From: Burkholderia plantarii
GTDB lineage: Bacteria; Pseudomonadota; Gammaproteobacteria; Burkholderiales; Burkholderiaceae
NCBI RefSeq assembly: GCF_001411805.1
Contig: NZ_CP007212.1
Coordinates: forward strand, 3,410,001-3,474,000
Direction: 5' to 3'
DNA: 64,000 bases
Positions within the stretch are counted from its first letter, which is position 1; each line of letters starts with the position of its first letter. Below, one piece after another: positions 37,410 to 47,645 of the stretch. A program made the translations under genes and the position numbers. Below the pieces are notes generated by a model. That model did no database searches. It saw only the letters and a list, made by a program, of their open reading frames with translations, and had not been told where the DNA came from.

Positions 37410-37444
37410 AACGGAAAACGGCGCGGGATGAATCCCGCGCCGTT
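37410..37444 (-). terminator. Terminator of clpS-clpA
   Basis: Thirteen-bp stem (37417-37429 / 37432-37444) followed on the minus strand by TTCCGTTTCTT. It has no T-run on the plus strand, so dut may rely on another mechanism. Confidence 0.7.
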
Positions 37445-37492
37445 CGGATCACGCGTCGCCGCGTGCGGACCGGGTCGCCGGACCCGATCGAA

Positions 37493-39786
<2,294 letters not shown>

Positions 39787-39790
<4 letters not shown>

Positions 39791-40101
39791 GCTTCCTCCA
39801 TCACGCACTGCAGCGGATGCCCTGCCTGCCGCGCATGGGTAACGACTTGCTCAACTTTGGTCGACGCGATGTCCCGCGTATAGACCCCACATACCCCCCG
39901 TCCCTCGCGATGTACCTTCAGCATGATCTGCGTAGCGGTTTCGCGGTCTTTCTTGAAATACTCCTGCACCACCATCACGACGAATTCCATCGGGGTGAAA
40001 TCGTCGTTGAGCAGCACCACCTTGTACATCGAAGGCGGCTTCAGCTTCTGCTCGCTGCGTTCCAGGACGGTGTTGTCCTGCTTGTCCGGGATGATCGCCA
40101 T
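39787..40101 (-). CDS. clpS: ClpS, adaptor of ClpAP
   Basis: 104 residues. N-end rule adaptor: delivers substrates with aromatic or Leu N-termini to ClpA. The conserved core [20 protein letters not shown] binds the N-degron (Asn-Asp-Asp) and [20 protein letters not shown] completes the pocket. The flexible N-terminal arm (about 25 residues) that inhibits ClpA is present. Directly upstream of clpA with a four-base overlap. Confidence 0.96.
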
Positions 40102-40459
40102 ACACCCATTCTAAACAACTCGGACAGGCCCGCAATCCTGTCATTAACCAGCCTTGCGGCCGGCACCGTTCTGACTGCATGCTCACAGATCTGCGTGGTG
40201 TGCGCGACGTGAGATCCGGCTCGCGGCACCGGCCCCCCCGTCATGCATGCGACCACGGAACCGCTACCGTGACGCGACGCTCGGATCGAGTATCCCATAT
40301 TCCCGGCAAGCTCGAAGGCCTGTCGTCCGAGTCTGGCATATGGGCCGATTATGGGGCTTTTCAAGTATTGCTGCTTGGCACGCGCATGACGCTGGAAAGC
40401 CGGATAAACCCTGAAAATGGGTTCTTTACAACGACCCTCAAACCGCCGACAAATTCCCC

Positions 40460-40488
40460 TTGACACTCAAATAAAGAGCGCCAACAAT
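40460..40488 (+). promoter_or_regulatory. Promoter of the cold-shock gene
   Basis: Perfect TTGACA (40460-40465), 17-base spacer, AACAAT (40483-40488). Predicted start near 40495. Confidence 0.65.
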
Positions 40489-40494
40489 CAAGCT

Positions 40495-40633
40495 GGCACT
40501 TTTTTCTTTTTGTCTTTCTTGACGACGGAAAATGGGCCGAGGTGAGCTTGTGAGGGGGGAACGGCTGCATTTGCCGGTCGTTTAGCTTTTCGAGCGTGCT
40601 CGTGGTAACGACTGAGTGACAGGGGAAGTAGGT
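40495..40633 (+). promoter_or_regulatory. Long 5' leader of the cold-shock mRNA
   Basis: About 140 nt between the predicted start and the ATG, beginning with a pyrimidine-rich tract (TTTTTTCTTTTTGTCTTTC). Long structured leaders of this size carry the cold-inducible stability and translation switch in E. coli cspA; the same role here is inferred, not shown. Confidence 0.45.
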
Positions 40634-40837
40634 ATGGCAACTGGTATCGTCAAGTGGTTCAATGACGCGAAGGGCTTCGGCTTCATTACGCCCGATGAAG
40701 GCGGCGAAGATCTGTTTGCACATTTCTCGGCCATCAACATGCAGGGTTTCAAGACCCTGAAGGAAGGCCAGAAGGTGAGCTTCGAGGTCGTCCAAGGCCC
40801 GAAGGGCAAGCAGGCTTCGAATATCCAGGCAGCCTGA
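40634..40837 (+). CDS. cspA: Cold-shock protein, CspA family
   Basis: 67 residues, a single cold-shock domain. RNP1 is KGFGFI and RNP2 LFAHF, in [20 protein letters not shown] and [11 protein letters not shown]. Binds single-stranded RNA/DNA as an RNA chaperone. The ATG at 40634 (MATGIVKW) follows AGGGGAAGTAGGT; an in-frame ATG 18 bases upstream would add six residues not found in the family. Genomes of this group carry several csp paralogues, so the symbol is a family label. Confidence 0.95.
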   Translation: MATGIVKWFNDAKGFGFITPDEGGEDLFAHFSAINMQGFKTLKEGQKVSFEVVQGPKGKQASNIQAA

Positions 40838-40855
40838 ACGCATTGGATTCTCGAT

Positions 40856-40885
40856 AAAAACCCGGCTTCTAGCCGGGTTTTTTTT
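40856..40885 (+). terminator. Terminator of the cold-shock gene
   Basis: Twelve-bp stem (40856-40867 / 40871-40882), loop TCT, running into eight T. Confidence 0.92.
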
Positions 40886-40907
40886 CGCCAGCCCCAAGCG
40901 GGCGGCC

Positions 40908-42515
40908 TCAGACAACCTTCAAGGTGCCCATCATGCCAAGATCCTCGTGTTCGAGGATGTGGCAGTGGAACATCCGCTCGCCGGCCTCGTGCTGGACCGT
41001 GGCGATCCGCACCGTCTCGCCCTTCCTGACGTTTACGGTGTCGCGCCACGCCCGGTAGGGCTCGGGCGTGCGTCGCCCGCGCAGTTCGCGCTCGACCACC
41101 TGGAACTGCGTGCCGTGCAGATGGAACGGGTGGTCCATGTCGGTGGTGTTCGTGATGCTCCACAGCTCGACGTCGCCGCGCCGGCTCGTCAACGTCGCGC
41201 GATGCGGCGACCAGGTCTGCCCGTTCACCATGAAACGCATGCCGGCCGGGCGCGTGCCCGGCGCCGAGGCCATCATCGCGTTCATGTCCATCGCCTCGCC
41301 GAACGTCACCGACTTGCGCGCCACCGGCTTGCCGAGCGGCGGCACCGCGCGCAGCACGGCCGGCACGGCGCGCGCCGGCGCCGGCGCGAAGCTCAGGTCC
41401 GCGAGTGGCAGCGGCGGATCGGGCGGCAACGACGAATCATCGTCATCGGACATTGCCATGGCCATCTTGCTGCGGTCGTAGGTGGCGGCGCGCAGCACGG
41501 CGCGCGAGGCGTGCCCGCCCGCGCGCACCAGCAGCTCGGCGCGCTCGCCCGGCGCGAGCAGCAGCGCCGTTACGCGGCGCGGCCGCTCGAACAGGCCGCC
41601 GTCGGTGCCGACCTGCTCGAAGGCGCGGCCGTCGTCGAACGACAGGTTCAGGAAGCGCGCGCTGCTGCCGTTCCAGACGCGCCAGCGCTCGTCGCCGGCC
41701 ACCTCCAGATGCGGGCGGCGCGCGCCGTTGACGAGCGCGAACTGGCCTTCGCGGCCGTTCATCCAGTCCATCATGTCGTTCGGGGCGATCGTGCCGTCGG
41801 CGGCCAGCTTCAGGTCCGACACGAACAGCTGGCGCTCGGGCCAGCCGGCGAGCGGATCGTCAGCCGCGCGCACCACGATCGGCCCGGCCAGGCCGCGAAA
41901 CACCTGCTCGGCCGTCATCATGTGCGGATGGGGGTGGTACCAGTAAGTGCCGGCGCTGCCCTCCGGCAACGTGAAGCGGTAGGTGCGCGACGCGCCGGGC
42001 TCGATCAGCGCGAGCGGGTTGCCGTCCTGGTCGGGCGGCACCGGCAGGCCATGCCAGTGAATCGTGGTCGGCTGCGGCAGATGATTGACGACGCGGATCT
42101 CGACGGCGTCGCCCTCGTGCAGCTCGATCAGCGGGCCGACGGCGGAACCCGTCACCGCCTCGCCGTAGAGCCACATGGTGGTGGGCGCGGCGCCGGGCAG
42201 CAGCTGCCGCGCGACCGGCTGCGCGACGAGCGTCGCGCGGAATTGCCCCGGTGTCGTGCTTTCGTTGGCGAGCACGCGCAGCGGCGCGAGCGGCGCGCCG
42301 GCGGGCAGCGCGTCGGCGGCTGCGAGTGTGCCGTCACCGGCCGCCGTGGCCGAAGCCGCCGGCGCCGCCTGCATGCCGTCCATGCCCGCCATGCCGCGCA
42401 TCGGCGCCATGCCATGCGACGCATCCGCCGCCGGCGTCTTCGCGAGCGCGCCGCGCACGAATGCGAGCGAAGCCGCCGCACCGAGCGCGCGGCGGAGAAA
42501 TTGCCTGCGTATCAT
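40908..42515 (-). CDS. Multicopper oxidase with Tat-type signal
   Basis: 535 residues. Begins MIRRQFLRRALGAAASLAFV, a twin-arginine-like signal (RRxFLRR), so export through Tat is likely. Three cupredoxin domains with all four copper motifs: HWHGLPVP, YWYHPHPHM, HPFHLHGTQF and MFHCHILEHEDLGMMG, the last giving the type 1 ligands Cys, His and Met. A Met/Ala/Gly-rich stretch (residues about 33-60, with MAPMRGMAGMDGMQ) may bind copper. The group includes CueO/CopA-type cuprous oxidases and laccase-like enzymes; substrate not determinable. Convergent with the cold-shock gene. Confidence 0.9.
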   Translation of the reverse strand: MIRRQFLRRALGAAASLAFVRGALAKTPAADASHGMAPMRGMAGMDGMQAAPAASATAAGDGTLAAADALPAGAPLAPLRVLANESTTPGQFRATLVAQPVARQLLPGAAPTTMWLYGEAVTGSAVGPLIELHEGDAVEIRVVNHLPQPTTIHWHGLPVPPDQDGNPLALIEPGASRTYRFTLPEGSAGTYWYHPHPHMMTAEQVFRGLAGPIVVRAADDPLAGWPERQLFVSDLKLAADGTIAPNDMMDWMNGREGQFALVNGARRPHLEVAGDERWRVWNGSSARFLNLSFDDGRAFEQVGTDGGLFERPRRVTALLLAPGERAELLVRAGGHASRAVLRAATYDRSKMAMAMSDDDDSSLPPDPPLPLADLSFAPAPARAVPAVLRAVPPLGKPVARKSVTFGEAMDMNAMMASAPGTRPAGMRFMVNGQTWSPHRATLTSRRGDVELWSITNTTDMDHPFHLHGTQFQVVERELRGRRTPEPYRAWRDTVNVRKGETVRIATVQHEAGERMFHCHILEHEDLGMMGTLKVV

Positions 42516-42595
42516 CGATCGAGTCCCGTGTCAGAGAAGCAATGACGATACACCGGCGCGCACGCCGCGGCAGCGGCAAAGCGCGCAGTTTCGCG

Positions 42596-42961
42596 TCAGA
42601 CCGCGAGCTTGCGGAACGTCTCGAGCACCGCCTCGCCGCGGAACGGCTTGACGATCCAGCCGCGCACGCCGGCCGCCTTGCCGCGCTCCTTCATCGCCGG
42701 GCTGCTTTCCGTGGTCAGCATCACGACGTTGACCGACGCATTGCCGAGTTCGCTGCGGATCTTCTCGACCATCGTCAGGCCGTCCATGTTCGGCATGTTC
42801 ACGTCGCTGACCACCAGGCGGATGCCCGGGCTCGATTTCAGCTTCGCCAGGCCGTCCTTGCCGTCCACCGCCGTTTCCACCTCGAGCCCGTTCTTGCGCA
42901 GGAAACCCGCCACTTCGTCGCGTACCGTGCTCGAATCGTCCACTACCAGAATCTTTGCCAT
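42596..42961 (-). CDS. CheY-like stand-alone response regulator
   Basis: 121 residues, receiver domain only. Acidic pocket DD at 8-9, phospho-acceptor D53 in LVVSDVNMPNMDGL, Thr in VVMLTTESS and Lys in WIVKPF are all present, so it should be phosphorylatable. It closely follows the CheY/PilG type (MAKILVVDDSSTVRDEVAGF). Last gene of the five-gene chemosensory-like operon, 23 bases after the preceding gene. Its partner kinase is presumably the CheA-like protein of the same operon; the output target (flagellar motor or other) is not known. Confidence 0.9.
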   Translation of the reverse strand: MAKILVVDDSSTVRDEVAGFLRKNGLEVETAVDGKDGLAKLKSSPGIRLVVSDVNMPNMDGLTMVEKIRSELGNASVNVVMLTTESSPAMKERGKAAGVRGWIVKPFRGEAVLETFRKLAV

Positions 42962-42984
42962 GTTCGTTGTCTTCCGTCTGTTGC

Positions 42985-43947
42985 TTAAAACCAGTCGAGC
43001 TCGCCCGCGTCGACCATCTCGCCGACCGCCTGCGCATGATCGTCGAACGACTCCGGCGACCATTGCAGGCTGAACACGAAACGCTGGTGCAGCGTGACGG
43101 TGCGGCCCGACTTGTCGTCGGTCACCCGATACTTGAAACACAGTTGCGGGTTCTCGGACCCGAACGAGATGTACTTGTGCTTGTGGTTCACGAGCAGCGG
43201 CACCTGCACCGAGCTCGAGGCCGGCACGCCGCCGCTGCCGAGGAAGCGATCCTTGAACGCGCCCCAGACCAGGTTCGTCAGCTCGCCGAGCACGCCGTTC
43301 AGGTCGCGGAAGTCCGGCGCCTTGTCGTCCGGGTGCATCGCCGCGACGAAGTCGAGCATCGGCTGCTCGTCGGTCTGCATCATCATGTAGCCGCGGCACC
43401 ACGCGCTTTCCAGCGCGATCAGGCTGAACACCTCGCCGAAGATGATCTGGTCGCGCACGATGCACGGCGTTTCGCATTCGATCGTCATGCCGCGGAAGAT
43501 CGTGGCGAGGCGCGCCTCGGTGATCTCCTCGATGCCGCGCACCAGCGCGTTCGGGTAGGCGAGGCTGAACAGATATTCGTCGACGGCGCGGCGCAGCGGC
43601 TCGAGATCGGGCAGCGCGTAGCTCGCGCAGGCCACGCGCTTGAGCGCTTCGGGCAGGCCTTCGTCGCCGCTGCCGTCGGGACGGCGCACGATGATCGGCA
43701 GTTCGGGGCGCAGCGCGTCGATCTGCGCGGCCACCGCGGCGGCCTCGTCGGCCGAACCGCCGTAGTCGAACGAGAGCAGCACCGCGCCGAGGTCGATGTT
43801 CGAGCGCAGCACCTTCAGCAGCCGGTTGCGACGCGCCTTGAGCCCGACCAGATTGTGCTCGTCGCAGAACCGGCGGATCGCATCGAGATGGGTCTCGCTG
43901 TCGTCGAGCACCAGCACCTTGCTGACGGGCGTATCGTGTGTCGTCAT
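42985..43947 (-). CDS. Degenerate receiver fused to CheC/CheX-like domain
   Basis: 320 residues. The first 120 or so look like a receiver (SKVLVLDDSETHLDAIRRFC; candidate acceptor Asp in LLSFDYGG), but the conserved Thr/Ser and Lys of active receivers are not seen at IIVRRPDG and CASYALPD, so this is probably a pseudo-receiver. The C-terminal part (about residues 150-320) resembles CheC/CheX phosphatase-like domains: GVLGELTNLVWGAFKDRFLG holds the E-x2-N active-site pattern. ATG at 43947 with GGAGAAGG is preferred; an ATG at 43983 overlapping the previous stop is possible. Confidence 0.75.
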   Translation of the reverse strand: MTTHDTPVSKVLVLDDSETHLDAIRRFCDEHNLVGLKARRNRLLKVLRSNIDLGAVLLSFDYGGSADEAAAVAAQIDALRPELPIIVRRPDGSGDEGLPEALKRVACASYALPDLEPLRRAVDEYLFSLAYPNALVRGIEEITEARLATIFRGMTIECETPCIVRDQIIFGEVFSLIALESAWCRGYMMMQTDEQPMLDFVAAMHPDDKAPDFRDLNGVLGELTNLVWGAFKDRFLGSGGVPASSSVQVPLLVNHKHKYISFGSENPQLCFKYRVTDDKSGRTVTLHQRFVFSLQWSPESFDDHAQAVGEMVDAGELDWF

Positions 43948-43982
43948 TCCTTCTCCTGCCGAGGGTTCGTTCGGTTCTTCCA

Positions 43983-44519
43983 TCAAAACATTTCGAGCTC
44001 GCCCGCGCCCGAATCGACGTCGAGCGTCTCGGCCACGAAGTCGACGTGCGCGTTCGCGCAGACGCAGAGCGTCGCGCCCAGCCGCACCGAGCCGCCCACC
44101 ATCAGGTCATACGCGGCCACGTGGTCGGGCTTCAGCTCGATCAGATGCGCGGCGCTCGCGCCGTTCAGGCCATACGGCGTCGACATCCCGAGATCGGGGA
44201 AATGCCCGACGAGCGCCTGGTTGATCGCGCCGCAGCAGAGGTTCGCGACTTCCATGAACGCCTCGCGCAGCGGCCGCCGCCCGGTCGCGCCGTCGCTGCC
44301 GATGTAACAGGCGCGCGTCGCCTCGTCGTCGCGGTAGTGCAGCAGCAGGAGCAGGCGAAAGCGCAGCGACGAGATGGTCAGCACGATCACCTCGACGCCG
44401 CGCGACACGTCCGGCGCCGCGCGCGGCGTGATCTCGCAGACGCCGTCGGTCGCGAGCCGCGCCCGCGCCGCGCCGAAGAAGATCCGCTCGAAGCTCTCGC
44501 GCGCGTTCGCGCCGATCAC
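43983..44519 (-). CDS. CheC/CheX-like protein
   Basis: 178 residues, no membrane segment. REAFMEVANLCCGAINQALV contains the E-x2-N pattern used by CheC/CheX/FliY to dephosphorylate CheY-P, with a Pro about 22 residues further (MSTPYGLNG), as expected for one CheC-type half-site. The rest is weakly conserved (VIVLTISSLRFRLLLLLHYR). Most likely a phosphatase or scaffold acting on the CheY-like protein of the operon. Its ATG overlaps the MCP-like gene stop by four bases. Confidence 0.72.
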   Translation of the reverse strand: MIGANARESFERIFFGAARARLATDGVCEITPRAAPDVSRGVEVIVLTISSLRFRLLLLLHYRDDEATRACYIGSDGATGRRPLREAFMEVANLCCGAINQALVGHFPDLGMSTPYGLNGASAAHLIELKPDHVAAYDLMVGGSVRLGATLCVCANAHVDFVAETLDVDSGAGELEMF

Positions 44520-45250
44520 GATTCGCTCCGTTCGAGCCGGTCGCGCAGCTGCGTCGCCAGCAGGTCGACGTTGCCGAGCGAGGCGGTGATCATCTTGCCG
44601 CCCGCCTGGATGTCCTGGAACGTGGCGGTGGTCACGAGGTCGTTGCGGTTCAGGCTGTCCTGGTAGCTCTTGGAAAGCTCCTGCGAACGCGAGGCGAGCG
44701 AACGCACCTCGCTCGCCACGATCGAGAAGCCGCGCCCCGCCGTGCCGGCGCGCGCGGCCTCGATCGAGGCATTCAGCGAGACGATCAGCACGTGCGCGAC
44801 GATCGACGAGAGCTCGTGATTCTTCGCGTGCATGTCCTGGTTCTGCGTCATCAGCGAGCTCATCTGCTCGTGCCAGCGCTCGAACGTGCCGGTCAGGCCG
44901 CGCAGCCGCGCCGACTCGGTGGCGATCCGCCCGGCCAGCGCACGCGCGGCGTCACGCTCGTCCTCGGCCTTCGCGAGCGACTCGCGCACCGCTGCGATCT
45001 GCGCGGCGGCGTCCTCTAGCGACTCGTTGAGCGACTGCTCGCGCGCGGCCGCCTGCTCCGCGTCCTCGACGCGGCGCGCCGCCCAGTCGGCTTCCGCCGC
45101 CGCCGCGCGCGCGCCGGCCGCGTCCTGCTCGGCCTCGAGCCGGCCCACTTCGGCCTGCGCGCGCGTCGCGCGCAGGTACATCACGCAGCCGAATCCGACG
45201 GCCGCGATCGCGACCACCACCAGTCCTGCTACCCAGATTCCACCCATCAT
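44516..45250 (-). CDS. Short membrane-anchored MCP-like protein
   Basis: 244 residues. One N-terminal transmembrane helix (residues 5-26), a long charged coiled coil (about 30-140), then an MCP signalling hairpin: HVLIVSLNASIEAARAGTAG followed by RGFSIVASEVRSLASRSQEL (about 153-192), the most conserved part of chemoreceptors. There is no periplasmic ligand domain and no HAMP, and only short helices remain beyond the tip, so the usual methylation helices are largely missing. It could link to the kinase without CheW, or be a diverged receptor. Four bases after the kinase stop. Confidence 0.85.
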   Translation of the reverse strand: MMGGIWVAGLVVVAIAAVGFGCVMYLRATRAQAEVGRLEAEQDAAGARAAAAEADWAARRVEDAEQAAAREQSLNESLEDAAAQIAAVRESLAKAEDERDAARALAGRIATESARLRGLTGTFERWHEQMSSLMTQNQDMHAKNHELSSIVAHVLIVSLNASIEAARAGTAGRGFSIVASEVRSLASRSQELSKSYQDSLNRNDLVTTATFQDIQAGGKMITASLGNVDLLATQLRDRLERSES

Positions 45251-45254
45251 CGTG

Positions 45255-47645
45255 TTACGCCCGATCGATCGCCTGGTCGTCGCGCGCCGCTTCGTCGGCG
45301 TTCGCGACCTCGATGCCGACGCTGTCGACGGCGTAGTTGTCCGGCAGGCTGACGATGGTCTGGAAGCGCCGGAACGCGGCGCCCTGACGATCGTCCGTGA
45401 AGCGCAGCGAGATGCTGCCGCCGGCGCGCACCACGAAGCTGCGCACCGCGTCCATGCCGACGCCGCGGCCCGACACGTCGGTGACGGCGCTGGCGGTCGA
45501 GAAGCCGGGGCGGAAGATCAGCGCGGCGACGGCATCGTCGTCGTTCGCCAGGGCCGCGTCGTCGAGCCAGCCGCGTTCGCCGGCGATCGAGCGGATCCGC
45601 GCCAGCGCGAGGCCGCGACCGTCGTCGCTGACGGTGATCTGCAGCATGCCGGCGTCGACGCCGACCTCGATGTCGATCGTGCCTTCGTCGGCCTTGCCCG
45701 AGGCGCGCCGCGCCTCGGGCGCTTCGATGCCGTGGTCGAGCGCGTTGCGCAGCAGGTGCATGAAGACGTCCTTGATCACCGTCGCCGCTTCGCTGCGCAC
45801 GCGATAACCGTTGTCGTCGATGCGCACCACCGGTGCCGCCTTGCCGAGATCGGCGGCCAGCGCCGGCAGCGATTCGGTCACGCCGGCGATCATGCCGCCG
45901 AGCGTTTCGGTGCCGAGCAGGCGCAGCGTGTCGCGCACCGAATCGCGCATCGTCAGCCAGTTGTGCGGGTCCGACGGATCGGCCGAATCGAGCAGGCGCA
46001 GGCTTTCATGGATCCGCGCGCGCTCCACCACCAGATAGCGATCCGGCTCGGCGCCGGTGGCCGGGCCGCGACGGTTCAGGCTCACGTTGTTGATGGTCGC
46101 GTAATGATCGAGCGCCTCGCGCACGCGCGCCAGGTCGCTCATCAGCTCGTGCTGGTCCCACTCGCGCGCCGCGTCCGCGCTGCGCAGCTCGTCGTAGACC
46201 TGCTCGGCCTCGTGGACGATGTTGGTCAGATGCTGGAGGCTGTAGGTACGCGCGTTGCCCTTGATGGTGTGCATGTTGCGGAACAGCTCGGCGAGCGCGG
46301 AACTGTCGGCGCGCTCGTGCTGGCGGATGATGCGCTCGTTCTCGTGCAGGAAGCCGGTGGCGCTCTCGACGAAGTCGTGGAACTTGTCCTGGCTGACCGC
46401 GAGAATCTCGCCGATCATCTCCAGGCGGCGGCGCTGCTCGTTGGCCTGGGCCGACAGCGCGCGCAGTTCGGTCACGTCACGCACGCAGAGCATCAGGCGC
46501 ACGATGGTGCCGGTCTCGTCGGTGATCGCCGACCACGACAGGTCGAGGCGCTTCTCGGCGCCGTTCGGCATGCGCTTGCCGATCTCGTTGACGAGCAGGT
46601 GCTGGTTGAACTCGAAGTTGATGCCGTCCTCGCCGAGGCACGCGTCGATCGCCGCCTCGATCTGCGCGAGGCCATCCGAACCGACGTCCGAATCGGCGAA
46701 CACGAGTTGCATGGCCGGCCGGCCGGCGATGTCGCCGGTCTCGAAGATGCGCTCGAGAAACGCCGAGTACTCGCGATGCACGGTGCCGCCCGGCACGATC
46801 GTCAGGATGCCCTGCTGCATGTTCTGCAGCATCGCCTGGATGTCGGCGGTGCGCTGCTTGAGTTGCGCGGCGTTGCGCTGGATGGTCTCGATCATGCCGT
46901 TGAACGCGACGATCGAGCGGCCGATTTCGTCCATCCGGCCCACCGGCACGCGGCGCGTGAAGTCCTGGCTCGACGCGATCTCGCTCATCATCTCCTGCAT
47001 CCGGCCGAGCGGGCGCACGATCTGGCGATAGAGCATCAGGCCGACGCCGATCAGCACCACGATCACGATGCCCGCGACGATCGCGATCGTCATCGTGGTG
47101 GTGGCCAGCATGCCGTTCAGCGTGGCGATCGCCTCGTCCTTCTGGCGGTTCTTCTCGATGCGCAGCGTCTCGATGATGCCTTCGAGCTCGTCGCGGTACT
47201 GGGCGACGTTGGCGAACAGGTAGGCCTGCGCCAGTTCGTTCTTGCCCTCCGACTTCATCTTTGCCGTGTCGTGGATCGCGTCGAAGTAGTTGGTGAGGCT
47301 GTCGCGCGCCTGCGAGATCAGCCCGGTCTGTGCCTGGCCCGTCGCCGAGCGGCTCTGCACGTCGAGCGCCGCGCGCAGCGACGCTTCCTTGGTATTCAGT
47401 TCCGTGAGCGCCTGCGACGCCATGTTCGCGTCGGGGGCGTAGACGAGCGTCATCATCGCGATCTGAACGTCCTTCAGGTCGGCGACGAGATCGGAAGAAG
47501 CGAGTGCGCTCGGTACGACGCCCTGCGTCACCTGACGAACGCTTGCCGCGCTGCGCTGCGCCTGATAGACGGCGTAGCCGCCGATCGCTGCGAGCGCAAC
47601 GAACATCAGTGCGACAAGCAACGTAATGCGATGTCGGATGGTCAT
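45255..47645 (-). CDS. Membrane CheA-like sensor kinase (HAMP-PAS-HPt-HATPase, no CheW domain)
   Basis: 796 residues. TM1 6-26, periplasmic four-helix-bundle-like region 27-185, TM2 186-206, HAMP 207-259, PAS-like region about 270-390, coiled coil, HPt domain with phospho-acceptor H459 in MHTIKGNARTYSLQHL, and a CheA-type ATPase: N box 630-639, G1 DDGRG 674-678, F box 710-718, G2 GRGVGMDAV 726-734. There is no C-terminal CheW-like regulatory domain. Thus it joins receptor and CheA-like kinase in one chain. The start at 47645 (MTIRHRITLL) fits a signal-anchor; an in-frame ATG at 47666 exists. First gene of the operon. Confidence 0.88.
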   Translation of the reverse strand: MTIRHRITLLVALMFVALAAIGGYAVYQAQRSAASVRQVTQGVVPSALASSDLVADLKDVQIAMMTLVYAPDANMASQALTELNTKEASLRAALDVQSRSATGQAQTGLISQARDSLTNYFDAIHDTAKMKSEGKNELAQAYLFANVAQYRDELEGIIETLRIEKNRQKDEAIATLNGMLATTTMTIAIVAGIVIVVLIGVGLMLYRQIVRPLGRMQEMMSEIASSQDFTRRVPVGRMDEIGRSIVAFNGMIETIQRNAAQLKQRTADIQAMLQNMQQGILTIVPGGTVHREYSAFLERIFETGDIAGRPAMQLVFADSDVGSDGLAQIEAAIDACLGEDGINFEFNQHLLVNEIGKRMPNGAEKRLDLSWSAITDETGTIVRLMLCVRDVTELRALSAQANEQRRRLEMIGEILAVSQDKFHDFVESATGFLHENERIIRQHERADSSALAELFRNMHTIKGNARTYSLQHLTNIVHEAEQVYDELRSADAAREWDQHELMSDLARVREALDHYATINNVSLNRRGPATGAEPDRYLVVERARIHESLRLLDSADPSDPHNWLTMRDSVRDTLRLLGTETLGGMIAGVTESLPALAADLGKAAPVVRIDDNGYRVRSEAATVIKDVFMHLLRNALDHGIEAPEARRASGKADEGTIDIEVGVDAGMLQITVSDDGRGLALARIRSIAGERGWLDDAALANDDDAVAALIFRPGFSTASAVTDVSGRGVGMDAVRSFVVRAGGSISLRFTDDRQGAAFRRFQTIVSLPDNYAVDSVGIEVANADEAARDDQAIDRA

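Larger units (their letters stand above)
40102..40633. promoter_or_regulatory. clpS-csp divergent intergenic region
   Basis: 532 bases. The half nearest csp (from about 40320) is AT-rich and holds the csp promoter and leader. The half nearest clpS holds no gene I can support; short open frames on the minus strand there lack ribosome sites and family similarity. Confidence 0.5.
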
